Shown one piece after another: positions 9,114 through 18,114 of a DNA stretch of 33,657 nt; position 1 is the stretch's first letter; each line of letters starts with the position of its first letter. Below the pieces are notes generated by a model. It was not told the DNA's origin. It ran no database searches and saw nothing but the letters and a program-made list of their open reading frames with translations. The DNA lies in contig CAMARK010000053.1 of the NCBI GenBank assembly GCA_945860205.1, positions 1 to 33,657 of the forward strand. The letters are read 5' to 3'. Made by a program: the position numbers and the translations under genes. This stretch comes from Reyranella massiliensis 521. Lineage in GTDB: Bacteria > Pseudomonadota > Alphaproteobacteria > Reyranellales > Reyranellaceae.

Positions 9114-10246
9114 CGACGGCCGCGCCTCGCAGGCACCTCCCGCGCGGCGAGGATTTCCTGCTCCTGCCGCCGTCGATCCAGCCCTACGCCTATCGCATCG
9201 TCGACCAGCTGTTCGCCCATCGCGTGATCCGCCGCGGGCCGGCGCCTCGCGATCTGCCGCGCGGCGAAGAGATCGCGCCGCGTTACGTCGTCGATGGCCA
9301 CGAGCACGACGTCGCCTCGTTCATGGACCGCAACGTGATCTCGGGTCTGTTGGCGATCCGCCACGGCAAGGTGGTTCTGGAACGATATGGTCTGGGCCTC
9401 GGCGAGCACGATCGCTGGTCGACCATGTCGACCGTGAAGTCGATGACGGCGATGCTGGTCGGCGCGGCCGTCCGCGACGGCGCCATTGCCTCGATCGACG
9501 AGCCGCTCACGCGCTATCTGCCGGCCTTACGCGGTTCGGCCTACGAGGGCGTGACGCTGCGCCATGTCATGACCATGTCGTCGGGCGTGCGCTGGAACGA
9601 GGACTATACGGATCGCCATTCCGACGTGAACCGCTACAGCAAGTCGCTGGCCGACAAGGTGCCGGGCGGCGTGCTGCGGCTGATGGCGTCGCTGCCGCGC
9701 GCCCATCAGGCCGGCAGCACCTTTCTCTACAATTCCGGCGACACCTATCTGCTGGGGGCGGCGCTCACCCAGGCGATCGGCAAGCCGCTGGCCGACTACA
9801 TGTCGGAAAAGATCTGGCAGCCCGCCGGCATGGAATGCGATGCCTTCTATACGGTCGAGAGCGAGGGCGGCCAGGAGATCGGCGGCAGCCGCGCCGGCAT
9901 GGTGTTGCGCGACTTCGGCCGCTTTGGGCAATTCGTCCTCGACGACGGCATGATCGCAGGAAAGCGCGTGCTGCCCGAGGGATGGGTCGAGGCCGCGGCA
10001 ACGCCGGCCTTCGCGCTCGAAACGCCGCCGGTCGTCGACATTACCCACTACGGATATAGCTGGTGGCTGGGCCAAGGGGTGATGGCGGCGCTCGGCCATG
10101 CCGGCCAGCGCATCGACATCTTCCGCGACGAAGGCCTTGTGGTGGTGACGCTCGGCGCCTTTCCGCAGCCGCTCTACGCGCCGCCGGCCGACCATCACCG
10201 CCGCAACGAGGTGGTCGCTTTCACAAACGCGGTGCGGGCGACATGA
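9110..10246 (+). CDS. Beta-lactamase-fold serine hydrolase (class C/esterase family)
   Basis: A 378-residue protein (from 9110) of the penicillin-binding-protein-like/beta-lactamase class C superfamily; members are esterases, amidases or peptidases. The nucleophile motif S107-T-V-K110 lies in STMSTVKSM; the second motif is Y207-N-S in FLYNSGDTYLLG, as in 6-aminohexanoate-dimer-hydrolase relatives, and GHAGQ near the C-terminus replaces the KTG box. No signal peptide is seen, so it is probably cytoplasmic. The start is uncertain: GTG at 9224 is the first conventional codon, but the residues upstream (LPPSIQPYAYRIVDQLF) look like real protein, and a CTG at 9110 follows AAGG and overlaps the previous stop. 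It overlaps the next gene by ATGA. Confidence 0.85.
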   Translation: MTTAAPRRHLPRGEDFLLLPPSIQPYAYRIVDQLFAHRVIRRGPAPRDLPRGEEIAPRYVVDGHEHDVASFMDRNVISGLLAIRHGKVVLERYGLGLGEHDRWSTMSTVKSMTAMLVGAAVRDGAIASIDEPLTRYLPALRGSAYEGVTLRHVMTMSSGVRWNEDYTDRHSDVNRYSKSLADKVPGGVLRLMASLPRAHQAGSTFLYNSGDTYLLGAALTQAIGKPLADYMSEKIWQPAGMECDAFYTVESEGGQEIGGSRAGMVLRDFGRFGQFVLDDGMIAGKRVLPEGWVEAAATPAFALETPPVVDITHYGYSWWLGQGVMAALGHAGQRIDIFRDEGLVVVTLGAFPQPLYAPPADHHRRNEVVAFTNAVRAT

Positions 10247-10854
10247 ACGGCGGTCAGGCGGTTCTCGCCATATGGGTCGATATCGATCCGGCCGACGATA
10301 CTCTGTTCGAGCACTGGCACAGCCATGAGCACGCCCAGGAGCGCGTCGGCTGCCCCGGCTGGCTGCGCGGCTCCAGGTGCAAGGGCGTCGACATGCCGGG
10401 ACGCTATCTCCTTTTCTACGACGCCGAGACGACGGCGGCGTTCGAGAGCACCGAATATTATGCGCGCCTCGGCAACCCGACCGAGATGAGCCGCGCCATC
10501 TTCCCGAAGTTTCGTGATACCTGGCGCACCGTCTGCACGGTCGAGCAGCGCTGGGGCGACGGCATAGGCGCCGCCGTCCTCACGCTCCGCTCGACAGTGG
10601 GCAACACCGCGCCCTTCGACACGCTGGCCGGACTGCAGACGGCGCGCGTCGACATGCTGGCGGGCCAGGCCAACCTCGGCCAGGCCCACACGGCGGAGAA
10701 GGACCTGCGCGCCACGCCCGATCGTCAGATCGAACGGGCGCTGGTCGCCTTCTTCTGGTCGGTGGAGGCAGCCCAGGCGGCGCGTGCCCGGCACGCGCCC
10801 GAGGGCGAGGTCTTCGCTCTCCGACACACCGTGTCGAAGAGCGATCTCGTCTAG
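10243..10854 (+). CDS. EthD/dimeric alpha-beta-barrel-like protein of unknown function
   Basis: A 203-residue protein. The N-terminal half (VLAIWVDIDPADDTLFEHWH, 7-26, then EHAQERVGCPGWLRG) has the strand-loop-helix layout, with conserved WH and EH..ER, of EthD-like/ABM-like ferredoxin-fold proteins, and a second, weaker repeat of the fold may follow from about residue 110. Relatives are small oxygenase-like or decarboxylase-like proteins with no assigned reaction. Its ATG overlaps the TGA of the serine hydrolase (ATGA), so the three genes from 8874 form one coupled unit. It ends directly against the stop of the convergent amidohydrolase gene. Confidence 0.75.
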   Translation: MNGGQAVLAIWVDIDPADDTLFEHWHSHEHAQERVGCPGWLRGSRCKGVDMPGRYLLFYDAETTAAFESTEYYARLGNPTEMSRAIFPKFRDTWRTVCTVEQRWGDGIGAAVLTLRSTVGNTAPFDTLAGLQTARVDMLAGQANLGQAHTAEKDLRATPDRQIERALVAFFWSVEAAQAARARHAPEGEVFALRHTVSKSDLV

Positions 10855-11997
10855 CTAGTTAATGAGGCCGTAGAATTTCCCGGCGTTGGTGCAGGTGATC
10901 ATCTTGACCTGCTCCGCCGGAACTTCGGCGAACTGCTCCTTGATGTATTTATCGGAGTGCGGCCACACGCCGTCGCCGTGCGGGTAGTCGGAGCCCCACA
11001 TCAGGCTTTCCGCGCCCATCTCGTCGATCAGCTTGGCGCCGATGCGGTCGAACTGGAACGTGGCCTTGCACTGGCGACGCCAATAGTCGCTGGGCTTCAT
11101 CTTGAGGCCGAGGTCGGTGAAGCGGTCCTCCCACTCGAAGTCCATGCGGTCGAGCGCATAGGGGATCCAGCCCGAGCCCGATTCACCGAAGGCGATGCGG
11201 ACGTTGGGATAACGTTCGAGCACGTTGGCGCCGATGATGGCGGCCAGGATGTTCACCAGGTTCATCTGGAAGCCCGAGACGATGGTGAAGAACACCGAGC
11301 GGCCGACGCGGCCGGGGTACTTCTCGATCGTGTTGGGCGGCACCGCCGGGAAGGTGTGGAAGTGCAGCGGCAGCTGGACGTCGTTCACCGCCTTCCACAG
11401 AGGCTCCCACATCGGGTGCCACATCGGCTCCATGTCCCACGAGCAGGAAAGCTCCAGACCCTTGATGCCCATCTTGGCGACGCGATGGATCTCCTTCACC
11501 GCGGCGTCGATGTCGCCGTAGGGCAGGCAGGCGAGGCCGATGTGCCGGTCGGGATAGTGGCTGCAGAAATCCTTTAGCCAGTCGTTGTAGATCGTCAGCA
11601 TCTGGTTGCCGGCCTCGCGATCGTTGAGGCGGCTGGCGGCGCCCAGGATGCCGTAGATCACCTCGGCATCGACGCCGTCGCGATCCAGATCCTTGATCCT
11701 GAGGTGCGGATCGGAGACGCGGCGGATGTCCTTGGCGCCATCCGAATAGAGGCCGGTCTCGGCCATGATGTCGACGCGGTGATGCTTGCCGGGAACGTAT
11801 TTCGACCCGGCTGGGCCCACGCCATTCTTGAAGCCGAAGGTGGCGCCGCTCTTGGCGGTCCATTTCGGCCCCTCGTCGGTGTCGACGACGTAGGGCATGC
11901 GGTCCTTGAGCGCGCGGGGCGCCATCGAGGTGAACAGGTCCGGCGGCATCCAGGGCAGGTCGAGGTGGCTATCGGCCGAAATGCGCTTGTATTGCAT
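10855..11997 (-). CDS. Amidohydrolase 2 family metal-dependent hydrolase/decarboxylase
   Basis: A 380-residue TIM-barrel protein of the amidohydrolase-related family (COG2159-like), which includes ACMSD-type decarboxylases. Signs are the first strand ISADSHLDLP (6-15), HFHTFP in mid-barrel, FGESGSGWIPYALDRM in the seventh-strand region and WGSDYPHGDGVWPHS carrying the metal-binding Asp. The first motif is D-S-H-L-D rather than H-x-H, as in many members of this subgroup. Substrate unknown. The start at 11997 is preceded by GGGAGCG at good spacing. It is divergent from the GMC oxidoreductase gene, with 67 bases between the two starts, so a shared promoter region and related function are likely. 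Confidence 0.88.
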   Translation of the reverse strand: MQYKRISADSHLDLPWMPPDLFTSMAPRALKDRMPYVVDTDEGPKWTAKSGATFGFKNGVGPAGSKYVPGKHHRVDIMAETGLYSDGAKDIRRVSDPHLRIKDLDRDGVDAEVIYGILGAASRLNDREAGNQMLTIYNDWLKDFCSHYPDRHIGLACLPYGDIDAAVKEIHRVAKMGIKGLELSCSWDMEPMWHPMWEPLWKAVNDVQLPLHFHTFPAVPPNTIEKYPGRVGRSVFFTIVSGFQMNLVNILAAIIGANVLERYPNVRIAFGESGSGWIPYALDRMDFEWEDRFTDLGLKMKPSDYWRRQCKATFQFDRIGAKLIDEMGAESLMWGSDYPHGDGVWPHSDKYIKEQFAEVPAEQVKMITCTNAGKFYGLIN

Positions 11998-12064
11998 GGC
12001 ATCGCTCCCGGTGGATTCCTTGGCTAAAGTATGCGCGTCGCATCGCAGGCTGGGCAAGGGCAGG

Positions 12065-13669
12065 ATGGAAGAGTTCGACTACATCGTCGTCGGTGCGGGT
12101 TCCGCAGGGTGCGTGCTGGCCAATCGCCTGTCGGCCGATCCCGCCACGCGCGTCCTCGTGCTCGAGGCGGGCGGCAAGGACAGTTGGATCTGGTTCCACA
12201 TTCCGGTCGGCTATCTCTTCGCCATGGGCAATCCGCGGGCCGACTGGATGTTCCGGACCGAGAAGGAGCCGGGCCTCAACGGCCGCGCGCTGAATTACCC
12301 GCGCGGCAAGGTGATCGGCGGCTGCTCGGCGATCAACGGCATGATCTCGATGCGCGGCCAGGCGGCCGACTACGACCATTGGCGCCAGCTCGGCCTCACC
12401 GGCTGGGGCTGGGACGATGTGCTGCCGGTCTTCAAGAAGCTCGATGGCCACTTCCTGGGCGACACCGAGCATCATGGCGCGAGCGGCGAGTGGCGCGTCG
12501 AGGAGATGCGCGTGAAGTGGGACGTGCTCGATGCCGTGGCCAAGGCGGCGACCGAGATGGGTGTGCCGGCGACACGGAACTTCAACACCGGCGACAACGC
12601 GGGCGTGGGCTACTTCCACGTCAATCAGAAGCGTGGGCTGCGCGTGTCGACGGCCAAGGCCTTCCTGAAGCCGGTGCTCGGCCGGCCCAACCTCAAGCTC
12701 GAGACCGGCGTGCTGGTCGAGAAGGTGATCTTCGAGGGTAAACGCGCGACAGGAGTGCGCTTTCGCCAGAACGGACAGATCGTCGAGGCCCGCGCCAAGG
12801 GTGAGGTCATCCTGTCGGCCGGCGCCATCGGCAGCCCGCAGATCCTGCAGCTCTCCGGCGTCGGTGCGGGTGATTGGCTGACCGGGCACGGTATTGCCAC
12901 CGTGCTCGACAAGCCGGGCGTCGGCCGCAACCTGCAGGATCATCTGCAGCAGCGCGCCATCTTCAAGGTCCATGACGTCAAGACCCTGAACGCGACCTAT
13001 CATTCGCTGATCGGCCGTGCCTTGATGGGCATGGAATATGCTTTGTTCCAGAAGGGGCCGCTCACCATGGCGCCCTCGCAGCTCGGTATCTTCACCACCT
13101 CCTCGCCCGACCACGAGCGGGCCAACATCGAGTTCCATGTGCAGCCGCTGTCGCTCGACAAGTTCGGAGAACCCCTGCACCGCTTCCCGGCGATCACGGT
13201 GAGCGCCTGCAACCTGCGCCCGACCTCGCGCGGTACTGTCCGTTTGCGCTCGGCCGATCCCGCCGCCAAGCCGTTGATTGCGCCCAATTACCTCGCCACG
13301 CCGGAGGACAAGCGCGTCGCGGCCGACGCGATCCGGGTCACGCGCCGCCTGATGCGGCAGCCGGCGCTAAGCCCCTTCCGGCCGGAGGAATACCTGCCGG
13401 GTCTCAGCGTGGGCGACGACGATGCCTCGCTGGCCAAGGCCGCGGGCGATATCGGCACCACCATCTTCCACCCCGTCGGCACGGCCAAGATGGGCCTGCC
13501 GTCCGATCCGATGGCGGTGGTCGACGAGCGGCTCCGGGTCATCGGGCTGGATGACCTGCGGGTGGTCGATGCCTCTATCATGCCGACCATCACGTCGGGC
13601 AACACCAACACACCGACCATCATGATCGCCGACAAGGCGGCGCGGATGGTCCTCGAGGATAGGAGATAG
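12065..13669 (+). CDS. GMC family FAD-dependent oxidoreductase (choline dehydrogenase-like)
   Basis: A 534-residue flavoprotein that oxidises an alcohol. It starts MEEFDYIVVGAGSAG, the FAD-binding dinucleotide fold with GAGSAG at 10-15; the GMC signature 1 region is YPRGKVIGGCSAINGM and signature 2 is SAGAIGSPQILQLSG. The catalytic His469 lies in FHPVGTAKMG, and the second catalytic residue is an Asn of GNTNTPT (512-518). Length and motifs match choline/alcohol dehydrogenases but do not identify the alcohol. The longer frame upstream of 12065 runs across the divergent promoter and is not credible. The next gene, a binding protein, follows after three bases, so both are probably in one transcript. 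Confidence 0.93.
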   Translation: MEEFDYIVVGAGSAGCVLANRLSADPATRVLVLEAGGKDSWIWFHIPVGYLFAMGNPRADWMFRTEKEPGLNGRALNYPRGKVIGGCSAINGMISMRGQAADYDHWRQLGLTGWGWDDVLPVFKKLDGHFLGDTEHHGASGEWRVEEMRVKWDVLDAVAKAATEMGVPATRNFNTGDNAGVGYFHVNQKRGLRVSTAKAFLKPVLGRPNLKLETGVLVEKVIFEGKRATGVRFRQNGQIVEARAKGEVILSAGAIGSPQILQLSGVGAGDWLTGHGIATVLDKPGVGRNLQDHLQQRAIFKVHDVKTLNATYHSLIGRALMGMEYALFQKGPLTMAPSQLGIFTTSSPDHERANIEFHVQPLSLDKFGEPLHRFPAITVSACNLRPTSRGTVRLRSADPAAKPLIAPNYLATPEDKRVAADAIRVTRRLMRQPALSPFRPEEYLPGLSVGDDDASLAKAAGDIGTTIFHPVGTAKMGLPSDPMAVVDERLRVIGLDDLRVVDASIMPTITSGNTNTPTIMIADKAARMVLEDRR

Positions 13670-13672
13670 ACC

Positions 13673-15241
13673 ATGCGACATCGTCTGCTCGGGCTGCTCG
13701 CCGCCTGCGCGCTCGCCGTTCCTGTGGCGGCCGCCGCTCAACAACCAAAGACCCTGCGCGTGGTCATGCATTCGGACCTGAAGATCCTGGATCCGATCTG
13801 GACCACGGCCTTCATCGTGCGCAACCACGGCTACATGATCTACGACACGCTGTTTGCGCTCGACGGCAACCTCCAGATCAAGCCGCAGATGGTCGACAAA
13901 TGGACCGTCTCCGACGACAAGCTCACCTGGACCTTCACGCTGCGCGACGGCCTGGAGTTCCACGACGGCCAGCCCGTCACCACCGAGGATGTCCTTGCCT
14001 CGCTGAAACGCTGGTCGGTGCGCGACACGCTGGGCCAGATCCTGTGGGGCAAGCTCGCCGAGGCAAAGGCGGTCGATGCCAAGACCTTCCAGCTCGTGCT
14101 CAAGGCGCCGACCGGTGTCGTGCTGCAGGCGCTGGCCAAGCCCTCGGGCAATCCCTTCATCATGCCCAAGCGCGTCGCCGAGACTCCGGCCGGCGACCAG
14201 ATCAAGGAGTTCGTGGGCTCCGGCCCCTTCATCTTCAGGGCCGACGAGTGGAAGCCCGGCGACAAGACCGTCTACGTCAAAAACCCCAAGTACAAGCCGC
14301 GCGCCGAGCCGGCATCGGGCCTGGCCGGGGGCAAGCTCGCCAAGGTCGACCGCGTCGAATGGCTGGCGATGCCCGACCAGCAGACGGCGGTGAATGCCCT
14401 GCAGGCCGGCGAAATCGACATGATCGAAACGCCGCAGCACGACCTCTATCCGATCCTGAAGAAGGACAAGAACGTCGGGCTGGTCACCACCAACAAGTGG
14501 GGCAACCAGTACATCTTCCGCTTCAACCAGCTCCACAAGCCGTTCGACAATCCCAAGGTCCGTCAGGCCATGCTCTACGGCCTCAACCAGAAGGACTTTC
14601 TGAGCGGCGTCATCGGCGATCCCGAGTACTACATGGTCTGCAAGGCCATGTTCATGTGCGGCGGCCCCTACGAGACCACGGCGGGCTTTGCCGACAAGTA
14701 CGAGAGCGACTTCGCCAAGGCCAAGCAGCTTCTCGCCGAGGGCGGATACGACGGCACGCCCGTCGTGCTGATGCATTCGACCGACCTCTACGTGCTCACC
14801 AACATGGCGCCGATCGCCAAGTCGCTGATGGAGAAGTCCGGCCTCAAGGTCGACATGCAGTCGATGGACTGGCAGACGCTGGTCAGCCGCCGCGCCAAGA
14901 AAGAAGCGCCGGACAAGGGCGGCTGGAACGTGCTGATCACTTCGACCTCGGGCGCCGATTCGCTCGATCCGCTGACCTACAGCTTCATCGGCGCCACCTG
15001 CGACAAGGCCTGGTTCGGCTGGCCCTGTGACGACGAGCTGACCCGCCTGCGCAACGCCTTCGCCGACGAGACCGATGAGGCCAAGCGCAAGGAGATCGTC
15101 GAGAAGATCCAGCTCCGTGCCGCCGAGGTGCCGACCCATGCCTTCCTCGGCCAGTACAACAACGCCATGGCGGTTCGCAAGGAAGTGGCCGGCAACGTCG
15201 TCTCGCCGGTGCCGGTGTTCTGGAACATCGAGAAGAAGTGA
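13673..15241 (+). CDS. ABC transporter substrate-binding protein, family 5 (oligopeptide/DppA type)
   Basis: A 522-residue periplasmic binding protein (SBP_bac_5) with a Sec signal peptide, MRHRLLGLLAACALAVPVAA, probably cut near residue 22. Family marks are LKILDPIWTTAF, the segment LEFHDGQPVTTEDVLASLKR, and FVGSGPFIF. Such proteins deliver peptides, glycosides, opines or other bulky solutes to an inner-membrane permease. No permease or ATPase gene is next to it, and it follows a GMC oxidoreductase at three bases, with AGGAGA as its ribosome-binding site. Its ligand may be the oxidoreductase substrate. It is convergent with the amine-oxidase gene, nine bases away. Confidence 0.92.
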   Translation: MRHRLLGLLAACALAVPVAAAAQQPKTLRVVMHSDLKILDPIWTTAFIVRNHGYMIYDTLFALDGNLQIKPQMVDKWTVSDDKLTWTFTLRDGLEFHDGQPVTTEDVLASLKRWSVRDTLGQILWGKLAEAKAVDAKTFQLVLKAPTGVVLQALAKPSGNPFIMPKRVAETPAGDQIKEFVGSGPFIFRADEWKPGDKTVYVKNPKYKPRAEPASGLAGGKLAKVDRVEWLAMPDQQTAVNALQAGEIDMIETPQHDLYPILKKDKNVGLVTTNKWGNQYIFRFNQLHKPFDNPKVRQAMLYGLNQKDFLSGVIGDPEYYMVCKAMFMCGGPYETTAGFADKYESDFAKAKQLLAEGGYDGTPVVLMHSTDLYVLTNMAPIAKSLMEKSGLKVDMQSMDWQTLVSRRAKKEAPDKGGWNVLITSTSGADSLDPLTYSFIGATCDKAWFGWPCDDELTRLRNAFADETDEAKRKEIVEKIQLRAAEVPTHAFLGQYNNAMAVRKEVAGNVVSPVPVFWNIEKK

Positions 15242-15250
15242 CGCCGTCGG

Positions 15251-16549
15251 TCAGGCAGCTCCGGCGTCCCGCCGGTCGAGGAAGCGATACCAGGTGACGA
15301 AGGCCTGGAAGTAGAGCTTGTTCAGGCCGTGGAACGGCAGCGGCCTGACCTTGTCGAGCGGCAGCGGCAGCGCCATCGGGTCGCCCGAAGCGATGTAGGT
15401 CGCCATCGCACGTCCCATCGCTGTTTGCAGCGCCACCCCGCGACCCATGCAGCCGATGTCGATCAGCAGGCCGGGGGCGGGTTCATGCAGATGGGGCAGG
15501 TGATCGCGCGTCAGCGCCACGCGGCCGCCCCAACGGAAGTCGATGCCAGCGCCTTTCAGCTGCGGGAACATCTTCTCCATCATCGTCTCTATGTGAGCCC
15601 AGTCCTCGACGCTCCTGGGCTCGCGCATCGTCCCGCGGCCGCCCAGCAGGAAGCGGCCGGTGTGGTCGGTGCGGTAGTAGAGCCCTATGCGGCGCGAATC
15701 GGACGTCGATTGGCCGCCCGGCAGGATCGACTTCAGGACATTGTCCGACAGCTTCTTGGTCGCGACCTGGAAGGAATTGGCGGCGATGATGGTCTGGCGC
15801 AGATGCGGCCAGAGATCGCCGGTATAGCCGTTGGTCGCCAGCACCACGCGGTCTGCCGTCACCGTCGCGCCGCGCGCGGTGCCGACGATCCATTTGCCGT
15901 TCTCGCGCACCAGGCTGGTGGCATGCGTGTTGCCGTGGACCGAAACGCCCGCTGCCAGCGCCGCGCGGGCCAGGCCGCGCGCATAGCTAAGCGGCTGCAC
16001 GACGCCGCCGCGGCGATCGATCCATGAGCCGAGGTACTGATTATGGCCGATGTGCCGTGCCGTCTCCTGCCTGTCGAGCACCTCGACCGGGGCGCCGCGC
16101 TTCTGCCATTGCGCGGCACGCGCCTCGATCGGCCCGACCGCCTTGGCTGAAATGGCGCTCTGGATCCAGCCATTGCGCGTGTTGGGAACGTCCATCTTGT
16201 GCTTGTCGATCAACTCCCAGACGACATCGGCGGTCCGGCTGACGAAGTCGACGAGGCGCGGTCCCCGCTCAGATCCGTACATGGTCTCGAGTTCGTCGGG
16301 ATCGAACTTGAGCCCCGGGATCACCTGGCCGCCGTTGCGGCCCGAGCCGCCGAAGCCCGGCTCCCTGGCCTCGAGCACCACCGCCTTGATGCCGCGCTCG
16401 GCAAGATGCAGAGCCGTCGAGAGGCCGGCATAGCCCGCGCCCACGATGCAGACGTCCGCGGTGACGGACTCCGCGAGCGGTGGCGTCGCAGCGGCGGCAG
16501 GCGCCGTCGCGGCCCACAGCGAGGGCTCGAGAGGGAAAGGCTCAGACAT
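15251..16549 (-). CDS. FAD-dependent amine/amino-acid oxidoreductase (PuuB/DadA-like)
   Basis: A 432-residue flavoprotein of the DAO family, closest in layout to gamma-glutamylputrescine oxidase (PuuB/OrdL). The dinucleotide-binding fold is VCIVGAGYAGLSTALHLAER (33-52), followed by FGGSGRNGGQVIPGLKFD, the SGRNGGQ element being typical of this subgroup, and the C-terminal FAD contact IGCMGRGVALQTAMGR. It would oxidise a primary or secondary amine to an imine/aldehyde. It starts 12 bases after the stop of mmsA, so an amine oxidase is paired with an aldehyde dehydrogenase, which fits a route from an amine (for example beta-alanine-like or gamma-glutamylated amine) to an acyl-CoA; this pathway is inferred. 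Confidence 0.88.
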   Translation of the reverse strand: MSEPFPLEPSLWAATAPAAAATPPLAESVTADVCIVGAGYAGLSTALHLAERGIKAVVLEAREPGFGGSGRNGGQVIPGLKFDPDELETMYGSERGPRLVDFVSRTADVVWELIDKHKMDVPNTRNGWIQSAISAKAVGPIEARAAQWQKRGAPVEVLDRQETARHIGHNQYLGSWIDRRGGVVQPLSYARGLARAALAAGVSVHGNTHATSLVRENGKWIVGTARGATVTADRVVLATNGYTGDLWPHLRQTIIAANSFQVATKKLSDNVLKSILPGGQSTSDSRRIGLYYRTDHTGRFLLGGRGTMREPRSVEDWAHIETMMEKMFPQLKGAGIDFRWGGRVALTRDHLPHLHEPAPGLLIDIGCMGRGVALQTAMGRAMATYIASGDPMALPLPLDKVRPLPFHGLNKLYFQAFVTWYRFLDRRDAGAA

Positions 16550-16561
16550 GTTCGTCGCTAC

Positions 16562-18058
16562 CTAGCTGCGGGCCTTGAATGCAAATTCCGCGCCCGAGCG
16601 GATGCCGGTCGGCCAGCGCGCCGTGATGGTCTTGAGCTTGGTGTAGAAGCGCACGCCCTCCATGCCGTAGACGCCGTGATCGCCGAAGATGGAGGCCTTC
16701 CAGCCGCCGAAGCTGTGATAGGCCACCGGCACCGGGATCGGCACGTTGATGCCGACCATGCCGATCTGCACGTTGCTGGCGAAGGCGCGGGCGGCATCGC
16801 CGTCACGGGTGAAGATCGCGGTGCCGTTGCCGTAGGCGTGGTCGTTCACCAAGCCGATCGCCTCGTCAAAGCCCTTGGCGCGCACCACCGACAGCACCGG
16901 CCCGAAGATCTCGTCCTTGTAGATCGTCATGTCGGTGGTGACGTTGTCGAACAGGCAGCCGCCCATGAAGTTGCCGTTCTCGTAGCCCTGCAGTTTCAGG
17001 CCGCGGCCGTCGACCACCAGCTTGGCGCCTTCCTTCACGCCCTGGTCGACGTAGCCCATCACCTTGTCGCGGTGCTGGCGCGTCACCAGCGGGCCCATCT
17101 CGGACTGCGGATCGAGTCCCGGCCCGACCTTCAGTGCCGCGACGCGCGGTGCCAGTTTCGCCATCAATTTGTCGCCGACATCGCCCACCGCGACCGCGAC
17201 CGAGATCGCCATGCAGCGCTCGCCGGCGGCGCCGTAACCCGCGCCGATCAGCGCGTCGGTCACCTGGTCGAGGTCGGCATCGGGCATGATCACCATGTGG
17301 TTCTTGGCGCCGCACAGCGCCTGCACGCGCTTATTCCGCTGCGTGCCCGTGTGATAGACGTACTGGCCGATCGCGGTCGAGCCCACGAACGAGATCGCCG
17401 GCACATCGGGATGATGCAGCAGTGCATCGACCGCGACCTTGTCGCCGTTCAGTACCTGGAAGATGCCGGCGGGCGCCCCGGCCTCGGCGAACAGCTCGGC
17501 CAGCAGCATCGGCGCCGAGGGATCCTTCTCCGACGGCTTCAGGATGAAGGCGTTGCCGCAGGCCACCGCCATGGCTCCCATCCAGCACGGGATCATGATC
17601 GGGAAGTTGAACGGCGTGATGCCGGCCACCACGCCCAGCGGCTGGCGGATCGACCACGAATCCATGTCGGAGGCGACCTGCTCGGTGAAATCGCCCTTCA
17701 TGTGATGGGCGATGCCGCAGGAGAATTCGACCACCTCGAGCCCGCGCCCGACCTCGCCCTTGGCATCCTCGAACGTCTTGCCGTGCTCGAGCGACATCAG
17801 GCGGGCGAGATCGTCGATGCGCTTCTCGACCAGGCCCTTGAGGTTGAACATCACGCGCTGCCGGCGGAGCGGCGGCGTCGCGGCCCAGGCGACCTGCGCC
17901 TTCCTGGCGAGCTGCACGGCGTCGTCGATCTCGGCTTCGGAGGCGAAGGCCACCATCGCCGTCACCTCGCCGGTCGCCGGGTTGGTGACGTCGCCCTGCC
18001 GGCCGCTGGTGCCCGCGACGCGCTTGTTGCCGACGAAATGTCCGATCCTGCCCGCCAT
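16562..18058 (-). CDS. mmsA: CoA-acylating methylmalonate-semialdehyde dehydrogenase
   Basis: A 498-residue aldehyde dehydrogenase that converts methylmalonate or malonate semialdehyde, CoA and NAD+ to propionyl- or acetyl-CoA, CO2 and NADH in valine, beta-alanine and inositol breakdown. The MmsA-specific active-site segment GYGAAGERCMA holds nucleophile Cys282, where ordinary aldehyde dehydrogenases have G-Q-x-C; ITPFNFPIMIP holds Asn151. The first residues FVGNKRVAG and TNPATGEV are also family-typical. The start at 18058 follows GGAGGAAG at good spacing, so the 15 residues of the longer frame are rejected. It leads a two-gene operon with a PuuB/DadA-like oxidase. Confidence 0.95.
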   Translation of the reverse strand: MAGRIGHFVGNKRVAGTSGRQGDVTNPATGEVTAMVAFASEAEIDDAVQLARKAQVAWAATPPLRRQRVMFNLKGLVEKRIDDLARLMSLEHGKTFEDAKGEVGRGLEVVEFSCGIAHHMKGDFTEQVASDMDSWSIRQPLGVVAGITPFNFPIMIPCWMGAMAVACGNAFILKPSEKDPSAPMLLAELFAEAGAPAGIFQVLNGDKVAVDALLHHPDVPAISFVGSTAIGQYVYHTGTQRNKRVQALCGAKNHMVIMPDADLDQVTDALIGAGYGAAGERCMAISVAVAVGDVGDKLMAKLAPRVAALKVGPGLDPQSEMGPLVTRQHRDKVMGYVDQGVKEGAKLVVDGRGLKLQGYENGNFMGGCLFDNVTTDMTIYKDEIFGPVLSVVRAKGFDEAIGLVNDHAYGNGTAIFTRDGDAARAFASNVQIGMVGINVPIPVPVAYHSFGGWKASIFGDHGVYGMEGVRFYTKLKTITARWPTGIRSGAEFAFKARS

Positions 18059-18114
18059 GACTTCCTCCGCTCTTTGTCGCTTTCTAGCATGGCGGCGCGA
18101 CATTTTCCCGTACG

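Noticed and set aside
13367..15139. 590-codon minus-strand frame opposite the GMC and binding-protein genes
   Set aside because: The composition is that of an antisense shadow and it spans two well-supported plus-strand genes.
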